Positions 1 through 9,492 of a DNA stretch of 64,000 nt are shown one piece after another. The stretch is from Proteus cibi. Its GTDB lineage: Bacteria > Pseudomonadota > Gammaproteobacteria > Enterobacterales > Enterobacteriaceae. The stretch is from contig NZ_PENW01000009.1 of the NCBI RefSeq assembly GCF_003144405.1, positions 1 through 64,000 of the forward strand, given 5' to 3'. Position 1 is the first letter of the stretch; each line of letters begins with the position of its first letter. The position numbers and the translations under genes were made by a program. Under the pieces are notes generated by a model, which had not been told where the DNA came from, made no database searches, and worked only from the letters and a program-made list of their open reading frames with translations.

Positions 1-3000
1 AACGTCCAGAAGTTGCCTCTATTTCTCCTCTTGCTTTTATGTTCTGAAACTCAGCAAACCCATTTTTATTAATTATCCAGCTCGGTCTCCCATTTAAATA
101 ATTATTAGATTGAATAACATTCCCTATTTTTGCATTTGTAATAGAGCCATCTTCGATAAATAAATCTCGAATAAACAATTGCCCATTCTTGGCGTACATG
201 AATAATTCCATCTTGCCATTTACAGGGTTATACCAAGCAAAATTATTGGCGTTGTAACCAAAGAATGATTCGAGCTTTCCATTTTTAACTTGAGCGCTAA
301 TAACCTGTCCTGCTGCATTGTATTTAGTGCCGTTGTGAACAATTGTGATATTGATGGAATGCGTGACAACACCGTCACCTGTTTGACTAAATTCAGCCTG
401 CATTTTTTGATTAATCATGCCCTGTTGTTTGCCAAATTGCGCTTGTACCTGTTCTTCGGATTTAGCCATGGCTTTATTCGTTTCAGATATCGCTTCTTTA
501 TTTGTTGCAACATCAGCACGAATACGTCCAACTTCTTTATCTGTGTTTCCTAACTTCTGATTAGTGTTGGCTAAATCTTGGTTGGTACCATCAATGCGTT
601 TATTTGTTGCATCATTAGTCGTTTTTAACTCGGTGCGAATTTCAGTTGATGTTTGCCCGAACGCTTTATCTAAATCAGAAATCGTTGTTTTAACTTCTTT
701 AATTTCAGAGTTAAATGTATTTTCTGCATTATCAATTGATGAGTAGAGCTGAGTAACAGTCTGTGCCCACGCTTCGTTATCCGTTGCACGGACTTGCCAT
801 AGCTCTTTAATACCCGCTTGTGATTGACCGTGTTTCACTAACAAACTGCGTGATAGCTGAGAGTCAGCATTACCAAGAATAATTGCGGTTTCTGCATTCC
901 AATCCAATCGCTCACTGAGTTGCTGACCGGCTTCAGATGACATAAAGTGTCCATCAAGCTCTGGCAATATCGTACCTACATCAAATTCCGACTCCCCACG
1001 AATAAACTCAGTCCATTCAGATTGATTACCCGTTTTATCCACCAACCTTGCTCTGAAATAAAATGCTACACCAGCTGCTAGACCAGCCATTTCATAAGTT
1101 CGCGATGGATAAGGTACGTCGGATAACAGCATCAGACCTTCACCATCATTGGTTTTGCTGTACTGAATTTCAGTTTTTAACGTATCACTAGTGTTTTCAC
1201 CAAACCCCCAATCTAATTTAATACCAAATACTAATGGTGACGCACTAAAGTTAACCGGTTTTGGTGGGTTACCTATTTTCCCTGTTAACATTGTTTCTTG
1301 TGCATTAGCCCAAACGCTGGATATTTCAGACGCATTTATCGCACGAACTCTCACCTGATAACGACCAGCATAAATACCATCCACCTCAAAACCACAAGTT
1401 GATGATCTTGGCATTGATACCCAGTTATTGTTATCTCTCCGCCATTGAGCCTCATAGGTAATGGCGTTATCAACAGCTTCCCAGTCAACACGCAGAGTAG
1501 TAAATGAAATGCCTTGGTTGATTTGAGAATAAGAGGATATGCGGATATTTTTAGGGGGGGCTTGCACGCCCGGTGGAACAATAGTAATAGGACGCTCATC
1601 AATTCTTGCCCCTGAATCTATATGTTCATAGTTATCAGGATTATGAATTGCACCGGTGATGGTGTAGGTGTTATCGCTATTATCAGTAACATTAATAACG
1701 CGATAAAGTTGTAACGCTAAATCATCAGAATCAACTGTCCAGACTGTGTTTTTTTCCGGTGTTTGTGAATACTCAGTTGAAACTGTAATGACATTATCAG
1801 CAACCAGCGATACAGTTCTTCCTTCTGAACGTCCATTAGGTAAATTAACAATTAATCTGTCACCAACTTTGATTACAGCTTTTCTATCTAATGTGATCCT
1901 CATGCCTTCTACCTTGCTTATTCGACCTCCGTTATCCCTTCCTGCCAATGTCGAATCAGCAATAGCGATAATGTGACCAGGAGAAGGTATTGCACCTTCT
2001 AACCCTGTTGCAAAACTGATTACCCTATCATTAGAGTTTGTTAATAAAGCCCATCGACCGCGACGATTGGCTTCGCTTTGTCGAGTACATCCAATAGCTG
2101 ATATTTCAGTCTTACGCACTCCATAACGACGTTGTAATTTGATATCAGCTATTGCCTCAATTGCATCATTACTGTGGTTATTAGTGTCTGTATAGGAAAC
2201 TAATGCTTGTGTGTATCTATTTTGCTGGCTACCACCAGAATATGACGGTTTACCACCAACAATATTGGCATTAGTAAAGGTTCTGAAAATAGTATCTGGC
2301 ATATCCGCAACGGCATTAACTTTGTTATCAGCCCAGAAAGTCATGCCTCTAAATATCGCAGCGATATCTCTCAATACAGTGTAAGCCGACTCTTGTGACT
2401 GAATGTAAACATCACAAAGAAAACGAGGCTCCTTACCATCACCACCATGACCATCAGGCACTAACTCATCACAATATTGTGCAATTTTGTACAAATCCCA
2501 CTTTTCAATTTGTGAAGCTTTAATGCGATCACCACACCCATAACGGTTGTTTAGGACTAAATCATAAAATACCCACGCTGGATTATTGGTTGCTGCAAGT
2601 TTAAAAGTACCATCCCACACGCCAGAATAAGTGCGGTTAATCGGATCGTAATTAGTTGGCACCTTAATCAGTAACCCACCTTTTGGGCGAACGCTAATTT
2701 TAGGGATGCGGTTATTAAATTGACGGGCATTGAAAGTAATAAACAATAGCGCCGTATTTGGATAACGCAATTTAGCATCGATAACATCAGTAACAGCAGA
2801 AATGCTAACTTTGTCAGCAATTTGAGCTGTGTTCTGGTTCTTGGTTAATCGGCGAGCTCGGATCTGCCAGCCTGTATTTGCTTTTGGTAAGTCAATGCGG
2901 TGTGCTCGTTGATATTCACTGGTTGTTTTACCATCAAATGCAGATTTCAAGACTTCTTTGTAACCTGCACCATCTGTCGATAAATCAATGGCATATTCAA

Positions 3001-3418
3001 TACGATACCCTGTGGTGTCGCCATTATCGTGTTGTTGAAGTAGCTGAGGAACAGAAAAGCGAATACGTTCTGCTGACAATTGAGTGTTATTAATGCTTCG
3101 CACATAGGGCTGATCGTCTTTTAATTCCAACCCTACTGATGTCTCACTATCTACTGAGGGGATACCTTGAATGTATTCTTGATGTTCACTACCTGGTCTA
3201 AATTCCCAAGTCACTCCTTCAAAGTTTTTTGTGCCATCAGCGTTGCCAATAGGCGTGTCATCAAGAAAAATGCGAGTATCATCTAAACCACCAGCAATTT
3301 CACCTTCTGAGATAGCTAATAAAATTTTAGCAGTTGATTCAGAAAGTAAGCTATCTGGTGATTCTGTAGGTGTATGTCCACCGCCACCACCACCTTTTGC
3401 ACCATGAATTAATTCCAT
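1..3418 (-). CDS. J: Tail tip / host specificity protein J, partial at window edge
   Basis: The frame is open from an ATG at 3418 to the window edge, giving at least 1139 residues; the C-terminus lies outside. The N-terminus starts MELIHGAKGGGGGG, the glycine-rich start typical of lambda J-type central tail fibre proteins. The visible part includes the tip-attachment and fibronectin-III-like region and, near the window edge, a coiled-coil stretch followed by a DUF1983-like segment. J is the receptor-binding tip of siphovirus tails. It is the last gene of the tail operon, following gpI, and a terminator hairpin lies in the 50-base gap between them. Family assignment is firm from gene order and N-terminus; receptor specificity cannot be read. 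Confidence 0.9.
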   Translation of the reverse strand, partial: MELIHGAKGGGGGGHTPTESPDSLLSESTAKILLAISEGEIAGGLDDTRIFLDDTPIGNADGTKNFEGVTWEFRPGSEHQEYIQGIPSVDSETSVGLELKDDQPYVRSINNTQLSAERIRFSVPQLLQQHDNGDTTGYRIEYAIDLSTDGAGYKEVLKSAFDGKTTSEYQRAHRIDLPKANTGWQIRARRLTKNQNTAQIADKVSISAVTDVIDAKLRYPNTALLFITFNARQFNNRIPKISVRPKGGLLIKVPTNYDPINRTYSGVWDGTFKLAATNNPAWVFYDLVLNNRYGCGDRIKASQIEKWDLYKIAQYCDELVPDGHGGDGKEPRFLCDVYIQSQESAYTVLRDIAAIFRGMTFWADNKVNAVADMPDTIFRTFTNANIVGGKPSYSGGSQQNRYTQALVSYTDTNNHSNDAIEAIADIKLQRRYGVRKTEISAIGCTRQSEANRRGRWALLTNSNDRVISFATGLEGAIPSPGHIIAIADSTLAGRDNGGRISKVEGMRITLDRKAVIKVGDRLIVNLPNGRSEGRTVSLVADNVITVSTEYSQTPEKNTVWTVDSDDLALQLYRVINVTDNSDNTYTITGAIHNPDNYEHIDSGARIDERPITIVPPGVQAPPKNIRISSYSQINQGISFTTLRVDWEAVDNAITYEAQWRRDNNNWVSMPRSSTCGFEVDGIYAGRYQVRVRAINASEISSVWANAQETMLTGKIGNPPKPVNFSASPLVFGIKLDWGFGENTSDTLKTEIQYSKTNDGEGLMLLSDVPYPSRTYEMAGLAAGVAFYFRARLVDKTGNQSEWTEFIRGESEFDVGTILPELDGHFMSSEAGQQLSERLDWNAETAIILGNADSQLSRSLLVKHGQSQAGIKELWQVRATDNEAWAQTVTQLYSSIDNAENTFNSEIKEVKTTISDLDKAFGQTSTEIRTELKTTNDATNKRIDGTNQDLANTNQKLGNTDKEVGRIRADVATNKEAISETNKAMAKSEEQVQAQFGKQQGMINQKMQAEFSQTGDGVVTHSINITIVHNGTKYNAAGQVISAQVKNGKLESFFGYNANNFAWYNPVNGKMELFMYAKNGQLFIRDLFIEDGSITNAKIGNVIQSNNYLNGRPSWIINKNGFAEFQNIKARGEIEATSGR

Positions 3419-3429
3419 ATTTCACCCAT

Positions 3430-3450
3430 AAAAAAAGCCACATAGTGGCT
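3430..3450 (-). terminator. Intrinsic terminator between gpI and J
   Basis: On the minus strand AGCCACTATGTGGCT forms a hairpin followed by a run of seven T. It lies just upstream of the J start, so J expression would need read-through or antitermination. Confidence 0.65.
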
Positions 3451-3469
3451 ATTCTGAAATTCGTTTATG

Positions 3470-4057
3470 TTACTGCTGATCTTCTGTATAAATCCCAGCA
3501 GAGATGATCGCTCCCCCCACCTCTCGCCTATCTAGTCCGTAAAGCAGAGGAACTGGATTTCCCTGTGCTGTTGAGTTCACGGCACCACCGAAAGCATAAG
3601 AGGGTTTGTTATCTGAGTCTTGCCTCATAGATAACCCACGAGGTTGAGGCGATAGCATTTGAACGACGCCCCCCATAGCAACACCGGCACCTACCATCAA
3701 CATTAAATCACTTGCCCATAATGCAGTTCCCCAAGGAGCAAATATTGCAGCACCGATCATGGCTACACCTAGCATTGTCTGGAAGAAACCGCCTCGTTTA
3801 CTGCCTTTAATAATAGGAGCGATACGAATCTCTTCTGTGGTATCAAGATGCAGTTCTTCTTCATTAATGTTCCGATTTCCTTTAAATACTGCAAACTCCA
3901 TTCCTTTTAAATGTGCGTTAGCAAGGAATTGCTCAAAACCATCGTAGAGCACTGTGAGCGCTTTAATCGCCTCACGAGGTGAATCTATATCTAACCTGTG
4001 TTCCCGCCCAAACTTTGCACCAAGAACACCATATAGACGTATTGTTTTTAAGCTCAT
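3470..4057 (-). CDS. I: Tail assembly protein I
   Basis: A 195-residue protein of the lambda gpI family. The N-terminal half begins LKTIRLYGVLGAKFGREH, a ubiquitin-like fold typical of the family, and the middle holds a glycine/alanine-rich hydrophobic stretch (about residues 95-135). It is needed for tail tip assembly but is not thought to stay in the mature tail. Its ATG overlaps the stop of gene K by four bases, showing translational coupling. Gene order K-I-J matches lambda. Confidence 0.9.
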   Translation of the reverse strand: MSLKTIRLYGVLGAKFGREHRLDIDSPREAIKALTVLYDGFEQFLANAHLKGMEFAVFKGNRNINEEELHLDTTEEIRIAPIIKGSKRGGFFQTMLGVAMIGAAIFAPWGTALWASDLMLMVGAGVAMGGVVQMLSPQPRGLSMRQDSDNKPSYAFGGAVNSTAQGNPVPLLYGLDRREVGGAIISAGIYTEDQQ

Positions 4058-4764
4058 ATCAACTCTTTCCTCCGCACTATTTTTACCGTCCGATCCCGCC
4101 AGTAATCACTGTAAGGAACCAGTCGGCTAAGTTGTCCATATAAGTGATGAAGTAGCATACCATTCATTATCACCCCAGCATGATTAGGAACATCAGCTTG
4201 TACTTGCATAATGACCATATCACCATCTTTTAAATCGCCAGATAGCTCAACAAAACCAGCTTTCTGGTAGTTATCCATATACAGATTTTCTCCTTCTTCC
4301 CACCAGTGCCGATCAACGCTGTAGTTATGCAGCTCAATACCATGCTCTTGCCGGTAATAATCCATAATTAACGACCAGCAATCTGCATAACCAAGTACAA
4401 AGGACCTACCTTCTAATTCACGCTCACCTCGAGGTTGAATAATCCGAACATCACCTTCTGGACACGAGACAATAACCCACGGCAATCCAGTTGCATCACA
4501 CTGAAGTTTATCTATTTCACTAGGCTGAGTTGTCACACCATCACCGCAATGACTATGGACAATCGCAATTGGCTCTCCCCAATCTTCAGCAAGTGCATAA
4601 TCTTCTGGCGATAATTCAAAATGTTCTGTTGGGTTATTAGAACGGTTGTGGCAAGGGAAGTATTTTTTCACTCGACTTTTTTGACAGATAACGCCACATG
4701 CTTCTTTTGGGTATTCATTTTTAACATGCTGAAATATCGCTTCAGTTAATTTCTTTGTGATCAT
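4054..4764 (-). CDS. K: Tail assembly protein K: JAMM plus NlpC/P60 peptidase
   Basis: A 236-residue two-domain enzyme. The N-terminal Mov34/JAMM-type domain shows HSH followed by S-E-I-D (about residues 71-85), the zinc-binding motif. The C-terminal NlpC/P60 domain has the catalytic Cys in GYADCWSL (about residue 128) and the His in VPNHAGV (about 192). In lambda-type phages it takes part in tail tip assembly, and the P60 domain may cut peptidoglycan during DNA entry. It overlaps L and I by four bases on each side. Confidence 0.93.
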   Translation of the reverse strand: MITKKLTEAIFQHVKNEYPKEACGVICQKSRVKKYFPCHNRSNNPTEHFELSPEDYALAEDWGEPIAIVHSHCGDGVTTQPSEIDKLQCDATGLPWVIVSCPEGDVRIIQPRGERELEGRSFVLGYADCWSLIMDYYRQEHGIELHNYSVDRHWWEEGENLYMDNYQKAGFVELSGDLKDGDMVIMQVQADVPNHAGVIMNGMLLHHLYGQLSRLVPYSDYWRDRTVKIVRRKELI

Positions 4765-5504
4765 CGCGTTAACCCCGCAGCTGGAAACCCACCAAAATCC
4801 AATGGCTCGTTTTCACCAAAGCGTTTTTTGCAATCACTAATAAGACCACCGCAACTATCCAATGCCGGATCATCAACAGGATTGCCTCGCTCATCGAAAT
4901 ATTTATTCCCCGAATATGAGCACCCATTACCACTGCGATAATCGCCTTTCATGCACCAATAACAAAGGTTATGAATTTGTCGAACGGGTATCATTACTCC
5001 CTGCAAATCAAACGGGCTAGATAACTCAAAATCTACCGCTTCGCCAGCCACCTCATTGGTTTTACGATCAATGTAATAAACTTGCTTAAAACACTCATCA
5101 GGGTTAGCGGTTGGATTACCATCAGGAAAATTTTTGGCATCAAGATAATGAGAGAATGTCTCGTAAATAGTAATCTTTGCTTGTACCATATCGTCAAACT
5201 GGAGACACAAGGATGAGATTAAGCCATCAATATTAGCAACCTTTAGAGATGGTCTTGCCGGGCTACCATCACTATTTTTTGCCATTCCTTCAATTTCATA
5301 TGGCCATGCACCGTATTCATTGCCTTGCCACCAAATTGGTTTTGGATTGATATCACCATTAGATTGCTCTATCTCTTCTGGTGTATGAGGCAAATTGTAA
5401 GCATGGAAGCGAAGAATTGGTCCATCAAACTCACTGCCATCCACCTCAATCAATTGAACCTTATTACCTGGCTCTAATTTTTGTACATCTGCTGTGATAT
5501 TCAT
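4761..5504 (-). CDS. L: Minor tail protein L, iron-sulfur tip protein
   Basis: A 247-residue protein of the lambda gpL family. The C-terminal third carries the conserved cysteines (CYWC, GNGCSY, DSCGG, SDCKKRFG); in lambda gpL four such cysteines bind a 4Fe-4S cluster in the tail tip. It lies between M and K, overlapping both by four bases. The ligand assignment is from the known family, not measured here. Confidence 0.92.
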   Translation of the reverse strand: MNITADVQKLEPGNKVQLIEVDGSEFDGPILRFHAYNLPHTPEEIEQSNGDINPKPIWWQGNEYGAWPYEIEGMAKNSDGSPARPSLKVANIDGLISSLCLQFDDMVQAKITIYETFSHYLDAKNFPDGNPTANPDECFKQVYYIDRKTNEVAGEAVDFELSSPFDLQGVMIPVRQIHNLCYWCMKGDYRSGNGCSYSGNKYFDERGNPVDDPALDSCGGLISDCKKRFGENEPLDFGGFPAAGLTR

Positions 5505-5842
5505 GCGCTAAATGCCTGTTCAAACGTTGCTGTCAATTTCATTACTCCGCCAGATATGGGGATCATCGTTATTGAATCAGCCTTAATTCGATAAAGACCT
5601 TTTTCACCAAATGGAGGCGTCCAAATAAATGATTTTGCTGTGTGTCGCCGAATGAATCTAAAAATAGGCATCACCTCATCTTTCAATCCCATATAAGAGA
5701 ATGGCCACGTTTGTGATTCTGGATTAATACCATCGCCAGCAACTTGTTTGTAACCATCTCCAAATTCAATTTCTTTAATGCGATGTTTGAACTCACCGCT
5801 TGGCGAATCTTGTATTTGTGTTCGCCATTTAAACTCTTCCAT
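5501..5842 (-). CDS. M: Minor tail protein M
   Basis: A 113-residue protein of the lambda gpM / distal tail tip family, with a start rich in tryptophan and lysine (EEFKWRTQIQDSPSGEF) and the ending KLTATFEQAF found in the family. It follows the tape measure gene and overlaps gene L by four bases. It forms part of the tail tip ring on which the tube is built. Confidence 0.9.
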   Translation of the reverse strand: MEEFKWRTQIQDSPSGEFKHRIKEIEFGDGYKQVAGDGINPESQTWPFSYMGLKDEVMPIFRFIRRHTAKSFIWTPPFGEKGLYRIKADSITMIPISGGVMKLTATFEQAFSA

Positions 5843-5854
5843 TGGTTACTCCAA

Positions 5855-5878
5855 TAAAAAAGCCACCGAATTGGTGGC
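5855..5878 (-). terminator. Intrinsic terminator between H and M
   Basis: GCCACC-AATTC-GGTGGC on the minus strand followed by six T, directly after the tape measure stop codon and before the ribosome binding site of M. Confidence 0.65.
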
Positions 5879-5880
5879 GA

Positions 5881-8814
5881 TTAATTACCTTTGATTGTTC
5901 TTGATAATGCAGATGCTGGATTTCTAAGTAGGTTATTAACCCCACTCTCCACCATTTGCTGAAATTCTCGCTTCAGTGATGAAGCATTGGCTTGATTACT
6001 TGACGGTTGTTGCTGTTGTTCGCTTTCAATATTAATACCTCCTAAATTAACCTGTACGTTTCCACCACCAGCAATTTGAGGGTTGCGAGCGATAAATGCT
6101 GTTGGCTGTGTAACCGACATAGGCGCTGAACCACCAACATGACCACCTGAAGCATAACCTCGCTTTCCTGCATCCATTAGGCGATAGAGATTATCCACAC
6201 CTAGTCGTTGCGTTGCTTCTTTGGTGAATACGAACTCACCTTTATGCACTACGCCAGCTGGGTCATATTTACCACCACCGCCTGTGTATCCGCCTTCAGC
6301 AAACCCTAAGAAGCTGCCAAATGTAGTACCTGCAAATCCAGCTCTCATGGCATTGAGTAACGCCATTTGAGTTATCATCTTGGTGGTCATTTCGAGGAAA
6401 GACTTTGTGAAGTCAGCTAAGTTAAATTTGCTAGTGAGAAGGAAATCGGCAACAGTGTTACTCATGCCTTGGAATGCAGACTGTGTTATTTGGGCGACAT
6501 TACCATAAACATCTGTGGCTTGATCTTGGAATTCAGCAAAGCCTCGTTTAAAGCCTAACTCCCAGTTACCTCGCAGGGAATCTTCTTTGGAGTAATACTC
6601 CTCTAATGCTTTTTTCTTATCAGGTGTATCTGCTTGACTTAAAGCAATTTCTCGTTGTTTTAATCGATCAGAGCCACTTGCGCCAATTTCTAACGCATTG
6701 CCTTTAGCAACAAGGGCATCAATATATTTGGTTTGTTTATCCAACTCCCTATTTTTTATCTTCTGTAATTCAATCTGATCACCTAAGACAGCAGCCTCAT
6801 GCAATGAAGCAACGATACTTTTCTCTTTAAGTAACAGTGATTGCTCGTCTCTGGTCAATGCCCTCTCTTTTCTTCTGTCTTCCAGCACGGATATTTTGGC
6901 TTCTGTTTCCCACAGTTTTTTACGTTCGTTACTGATAACGTCATAAACAGTTTTGTGATCATTGAGGACTTTTAATTGAGTTTGCAGTGAGAGAATGGTT
7001 TTCCTTGCCTCTTCTTCGGCTCTAGCACCCAAGCTTGGCTTATTTAATCTATTTTGGAAATTATCGAGAGATGCCTTCTGTCTTGCGTACCTCAACTCAA
7101 GTTGTGCCAGAGCTTCTTTTTTGCTCTTTTCAGACGTGTAAATGTCATTGAGTATCCGGTCTTTTTCTTCTTTATATCTTTGGTCTATGCTTCCGTATTT
7201 CTGAATCAAAGCCCTTTCAGCTTCAATTCTTTTCTTATTAAACTCCTCTTGTTGCTTTAATAGCGAATCATCTTGAGCCTTCTTGCTTTCAAGATAATCT
7301 TTCTCAAGCAACCCAGCTAGCCTAGCCTCAAGATCACTTTTCATCTCGCCAGTTTTAGCAAAATGAACCCCCTCAGCCCCTTTGTTTAGCTGGAAGTTAA
7401 CAAGAGTCTCCTCTATTTCCCTTATCTGCTCCTTAGTAGATTTTTTACGACCAATATCCAGCATGTCATCCCATGCTTGTTTAGCCATTAGCGAAACGCC
7501 TCTCCATGCGCTCTCAAGGAAACCTAGGTTTTCCTCAATATCATTAGCTCCTGTTCTTATTGATTCTGCATAAGACTGGCTAGCTAATCGCGCTGCATCC
7601 TCTTTTCTTCCCATAACCTCAAGCTGGATAATGCGTTCATATTCTGACGCAGTAAGGAAGTGCATTTCCTTATCCAGTTCACGGACTGCATTTACAGGAT
7701 CATCTCGCAAGCGTTTGAATTGACTAATTGTCTCTTCAACAGATTGCCCTATCGCCCTTTTTAACATGACTGCCGATCTTGATACCATATCGACTTCTTG
7801 CTTCATAAATCGACCAGAGCCAACAACTTTAGCGATAGCCTCTGCTGATTCGAATTGAGCAACACTTAAACTCTTATACTGGTTGGCAAGAATGCCTAAA
7901 TCACCGGCACTTTTCTTAGCATAGCCCCCTGTAAGAATTAACTGTTTATTGTATTCTCGGTGTTCAGCATCTCCTTGGTGAATGGCATAACCAAAAGCTA
8001 TCGTCGCCGTAGTAATTGCAGTTATACCAACAGTTGCAGGATTTAAAGCTGGCAACATACCTTTAAGGCTGTTACTAAGACCTCCTATTGAGCCACTAAC
8101 ACCTGTGCTCTGACTTAAAAAACTAGATAATGCATTATTCCCACCTGTTAATTGATTGATAATGCTACTTAACTGCGGTGTTATCCCTGAAAGCCCACCA
8201 GATAATTCCTTGGAACCCTTTGCATTCTCCAGTAATTTCTTGCTCTGATCATCCAATTGCTTAATGAAAGGTGCTGCTTTATCAGACACGCCTAACTGAG
8301 CTGCCTTCATTTCAAGCAGCTCTGTTTTTGTTTTACCAATGGCATCAGTTTGATTTTTAAGAGAAGCTAAGAATTTATCTGCTGCAATCTTTGCTTGATT
8401 GCTTGCTCTCTCTTGCTCCAACAGCGCCCTTCCCTCAGCGGTAAGTGACATATTAACTCGTGTTAATTTATCCCTAGTCTGCTCAAGTATCGCGTTATAA
8501 TCAGCAAACTGATCCTTTGGTAATAACCCCTTCCTATTTGCCTCAACTAATTTTTGAGTAGCCTTATCAAGCGCATCAAATGCCTTATTTGTTGGGTTTA
8601 TCGAATTTAATAAGTCATCAAGCTCTTTTTTTTGTTGCTTAATTGCTTCTGACGCTAGCTTTTGATGATCAATACCTCTATTAAATTGGTCATTTAAATC
8701 ACGAGAAGCATCACTCACTCTTTCGGCTGTATCACCGAACTCCTTTAACTTCTGTGTACCACGCTCTAAATCTGACGTGTCAGCCTTTAATGAGATTGTT
8801 GCTATATCTGCCAT
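5881..8814 (-). CDS. H: Tail tape measure protein H
   Basis: A 977-residue protein, the longest complete gene in the window, as expected for the ruler that sets tail length. It has long heptad-rich coiled-coil stretches (about residues 1-190 and 455-700), a hydrophobic, glycine-rich part (about 205-275) and a C-terminal part rich in Gly and Gln. The N-terminal ISLKADTSDLERGTQKL resembles the lambda/HK97 tape measure start. The start has a strong ribosome site (GGAGGAAACTGA before ATG). Normally G/GT lie directly upstream; here a 4.9-kb accessory cluster separates them. Confidence 0.95.
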   Translation of the reverse strand: MADIATISLKADTSDLERGTQKLKEFGDTAERVSDASRDLNDQFNRGIDHQKLASEAIKQQKKELDDLLNSINPTNKAFDALDKATQKLVEANRKGLLPKDQFADYNAILEQTRDKLTRVNMSLTAEGRALLEQERASNQAKIAADKFLASLKNQTDAIGKTKTELLEMKAAQLGVSDKAAPFIKQLDDQSKKLLENAKGSKELSGGLSGITPQLSSIINQLTGGNNALSSFLSQSTGVSGSIGGLSNSLKGMLPALNPATVGITAITTATIAFGYAIHQGDAEHREYNKQLILTGGYAKKSAGDLGILANQYKSLSVAQFESAEAIAKVVGSGRFMKQEVDMVSRSAVMLKRAIGQSVEETISQFKRLRDDPVNAVRELDKEMHFLTASEYERIIQLEVMGRKEDAARLASQSYAESIRTGANDIEENLGFLESAWRGVSLMAKQAWDDMLDIGRKKSTKEQIREIEETLVNFQLNKGAEGVHFAKTGEMKSDLEARLAGLLEKDYLESKKAQDDSLLKQQEEFNKKRIEAERALIQKYGSIDQRYKEEKDRILNDIYTSEKSKKEALAQLELRYARQKASLDNFQNRLNKPSLGARAEEEARKTILSLQTQLKVLNDHKTVYDVISNERKKLWETEAKISVLEDRRKERALTRDEQSLLLKEKSIVASLHEAAVLGDQIELQKIKNRELDKQTKYIDALVAKGNALEIGASGSDRLKQREIALSQADTPDKKKALEEYYSKEDSLRGNWELGFKRGFAEFQDQATDVYGNVAQITQSAFQGMSNTVADFLLTSKFNLADFTKSFLEMTTKMITQMALLNAMRAGFAGTTFGSFLGFAEGGYTGGGGKYDPAGVVHKGEFVFTKEATQRLGVDNLYRLMDAGKRGYASGGHVGGSAPMSVTQPTAFIARNPQIAGGGNVQVNLGGINIESEQQQQPSSNQANASSLKREFQQMVESGVNNLLRNPASALSRTIKGN

Positions 8815-8832
8815 TCAGTTTCCTCCAGACAT

Positions 8833-8853
8833 AAAAAAACCACCCGTAGGTGG
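8833..8853 (-). terminator. Intrinsic terminator upstream of tape measure
   Basis: CCACC-TACG-GGTGG on the minus strand followed by seven T. It closes the accessory cluster just before the tape measure ribosome site. Confidence 0.65.
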
Positions 8854-8879
8854 CTCATATTGTATTTAACGCTCAGGCG

Positions 8880-9383
8880 CTAGTAATTTTTATACATTGA
8901 AATAGCCGCATCGTATTTAGTTCTATCTTGGTTGTCATTATCTGCACTATTTTTTATGTAAGACTCCCACTCACTATATGCAACTATTAAGTACTCTCTT
9001 TCTTTTTTATCTTTAGTCTGGTTTTTTATTTTCTCAAATAAAGGCTGAGCTAAATCAAGAACCTTAGTTTTTTGCTTTTTAGTACAGCCAACTATGGCTG
9101 ATATAGCTTCTTTCGAGTCATTATCATTCATCAAGCCTAACCGTACTGTACGCAATCTAATATTTTCTACGTACTTAAATGAAGATGCTGAATCAGCAAA
9201 AGAATTCAATTGACTAACAAAACCAATCTTCGTGTCAGTATTATAGTTTTTGTCAAGATTTGGTTCAGAGCACTCCATTAAAGAAAGCTTTGTTTCGTTA
9301 CTTTTCCTGTTCTGCTCTTCTACCATTTGAGCGCAACCACTTAATAACGTTACGACGATAACACCAAGTAATAATTTCTTCAT
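8880..9383 (-). CDS. Predicted lipoprotein, accessory
   Basis: A 167-residue protein with a classic lipoprotein signal: MKKLLLGVIVVTLLSGC, lipobox LLSGC, acylated Cys at residue 17. The residue after Cys is Ala, which predicts outer-membrane sorting. The rest is helical, charged and soluble, with a lone Cys pair (about residues 38 and 98). No domain is recognised. It is the first of several envelope-directed genes inserted between tape measure and tail chaperones, and has its own terminators on both sides. A role in superinfection exclusion or lysogenic conversion is possible but only inferred from location and signal. Confidence 0.75.
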   Translation of the reverse strand: MKKLLLGVIVVTLLSGCAQMVEEQNRKSNETKLSLMECSEPNLDKNYNTDTKIGFVSQLNSFADSASSFKYVENIRLRTVRLGLMNDNDSKEAISAIVGCTKKQKTKVLDLAQPLFEKIKNQTKDKKEREYLIVAYSEWESYIKNSADNDNQDRTKYDAAISMYKNY

Positions 9384-9452
9384 CCCGCCCTCTGAGTTAT
9401 TTATATCATTTTACTTAATGGTAGCTGAGTATAGTTGCAAATTGAAGCAAAC

Positions 9453-9475
9453 AAAAAACCTGCCAAAGCAGGTTT
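9453..9475 (-). terminator. Intrinsic terminator
   Basis: AAACCTGC-TTTG-GCAGGTTT on the minus strand followed by T residues, just after the stop codon of the 316-residue gene. Confidence 0.65.
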
Positions 9476-9492
9476 GATTAATATATTGAAAA

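Noticed and set aside
7054-7573. Plus-strand frames inside the tape measure gene
   Set aside because: Shadows of the minus-strand coiled-coil coding sequence; no ribosome sites.
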